This document shows, piece after piece, positions 20,837-20,888 of a stretch of 20,888 nucleotides of DNA. Positions within the stretch are counted from its first letter, which is position 1, and each line of letters starts with the position of its first letter. The notes under the pieces were generated by a model. The model saw only the letters and a list, made by a program, of their open reading frames with translations, searched no databases and had not been told where the DNA came from. The DNA is from CAIJXO01 sp041308645. GTDB taxonomy: Bacteria; Patescibacteriota; Minisyncoccia; Phycocordibacterales; GWA1-40-21. The stretch covers positions 1 to 20,888 of the forward strand of contig JBFZBC010000018.1 of the NCBI GenBank assembly GCA_041308645.1. The letters run 5' to 3'. The translations under genes and the position numbers were made by a program.

Positions 20837-20888
20837 GTGCTAGAGGAGGCTTGGGAGCGCGACTGGCGCGAGCACGAGGAATTTTTTA
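20837..20888 (+). CDS. Possible 5' end of a gene running off the window
   Basis: From GTG at 20837 the frame stays open to the end. It encodes (V/M)LEEAWERDWREHEEFF, a plausible charged amphipathic helix. The bases 20843-20880 are about 71% G+C in an otherwise AT-rich window. There is no Shine-Dalgarno sequence and no clear promoter. The minus strand has a competing short hydrophobic frame ending at a TAG here. The fragment is too short to assign. Confidence 0.25.
   Translation, partial: MLEEAWERDWREHEEFF

Noticed and set aside
1..20888. CRISPR arrays, transposons, toxin-antitoxin or phage defence genes
   Set aside because: I looked for regular repeats, transposase motifs and paired small toxin-like ORFs and found none that could be supported.

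Overview
The window is an AT-rich, tightly packed piece of a small bacterial genome, most likely a member of the Candidate Phyla Radiation (Patescibacteria, Parcubacteria/Nomurabacteria-like). This rests on gene content, the near absence of Shine-Dalgarno sequences, small conserved-looking hypothetical proteins, and very short intergenic gaps. No phylogeny could be run. The genetic code reads as standard. I see no CRISPR array, transposase, tRNA, rRNA or phage module.

Positions 1-10581, plus strand: the 3' end of a tryptophanyl-tRNA synthetase gene is followed by its own promoter and a well-formed T-box riboswitch (about 200-453) with competing antiterminator and terminator. The probable specifier codon is AAC (Asn). 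Behind it, eleven genes run head to tail: a DUF1653 protein, a 52-residue CxxC/CxxC zinc-ribbon protein, an archaeal-type Asp(Asn)-tRNA synthetase, scpA, scpB, a D,D-carboxypeptidase, mraY, an ftsW/rodA gene, murG, gltX and an EnvC-like M23 peptidase. The set couples aminoacyl-tRNA supply, chromosome condensation, lipid II synthesis and septal wall synthesis and splitting.

Positions 10582-14691: short units. A 94-residue and a 29-residue membrane protein (plus) lie behind a promoter that would give a leaderless mRNA. A small secreted lysozyme-like protein (minus) has a long structured leader. A membrane protein with an Ada-like C-terminal domain (minus) is divergent from rpmA (L27, plus). rplI (L9) and a ctpA-type S41 protease follow on the minus strand, with an inverted-repeat-rich region between them.

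Positions 14692-17645, plus strand: a CorA-like transporter and cysS, then an orphan 148-residue ORF. The orphan alone has a perfect Shine-Dalgarno sequence, a GTG start, its own strong promoter and its own terminator, and its codon use differs from its neighbours.

Positions 17645-20888, minus strand: a DEAD-box RNA helicase with a Gly/Arg-rich N-terminal tail, alanine racemase, and a KhpA-type KH protein. The last ~50 bases are strikingly GC-rich and may hold the start of a gene leaving the window. Most promoters are TTGNNN-N16/17-TANNNT, often with an extended TGn -10, and several sit only 6-7 nt before the ATG.
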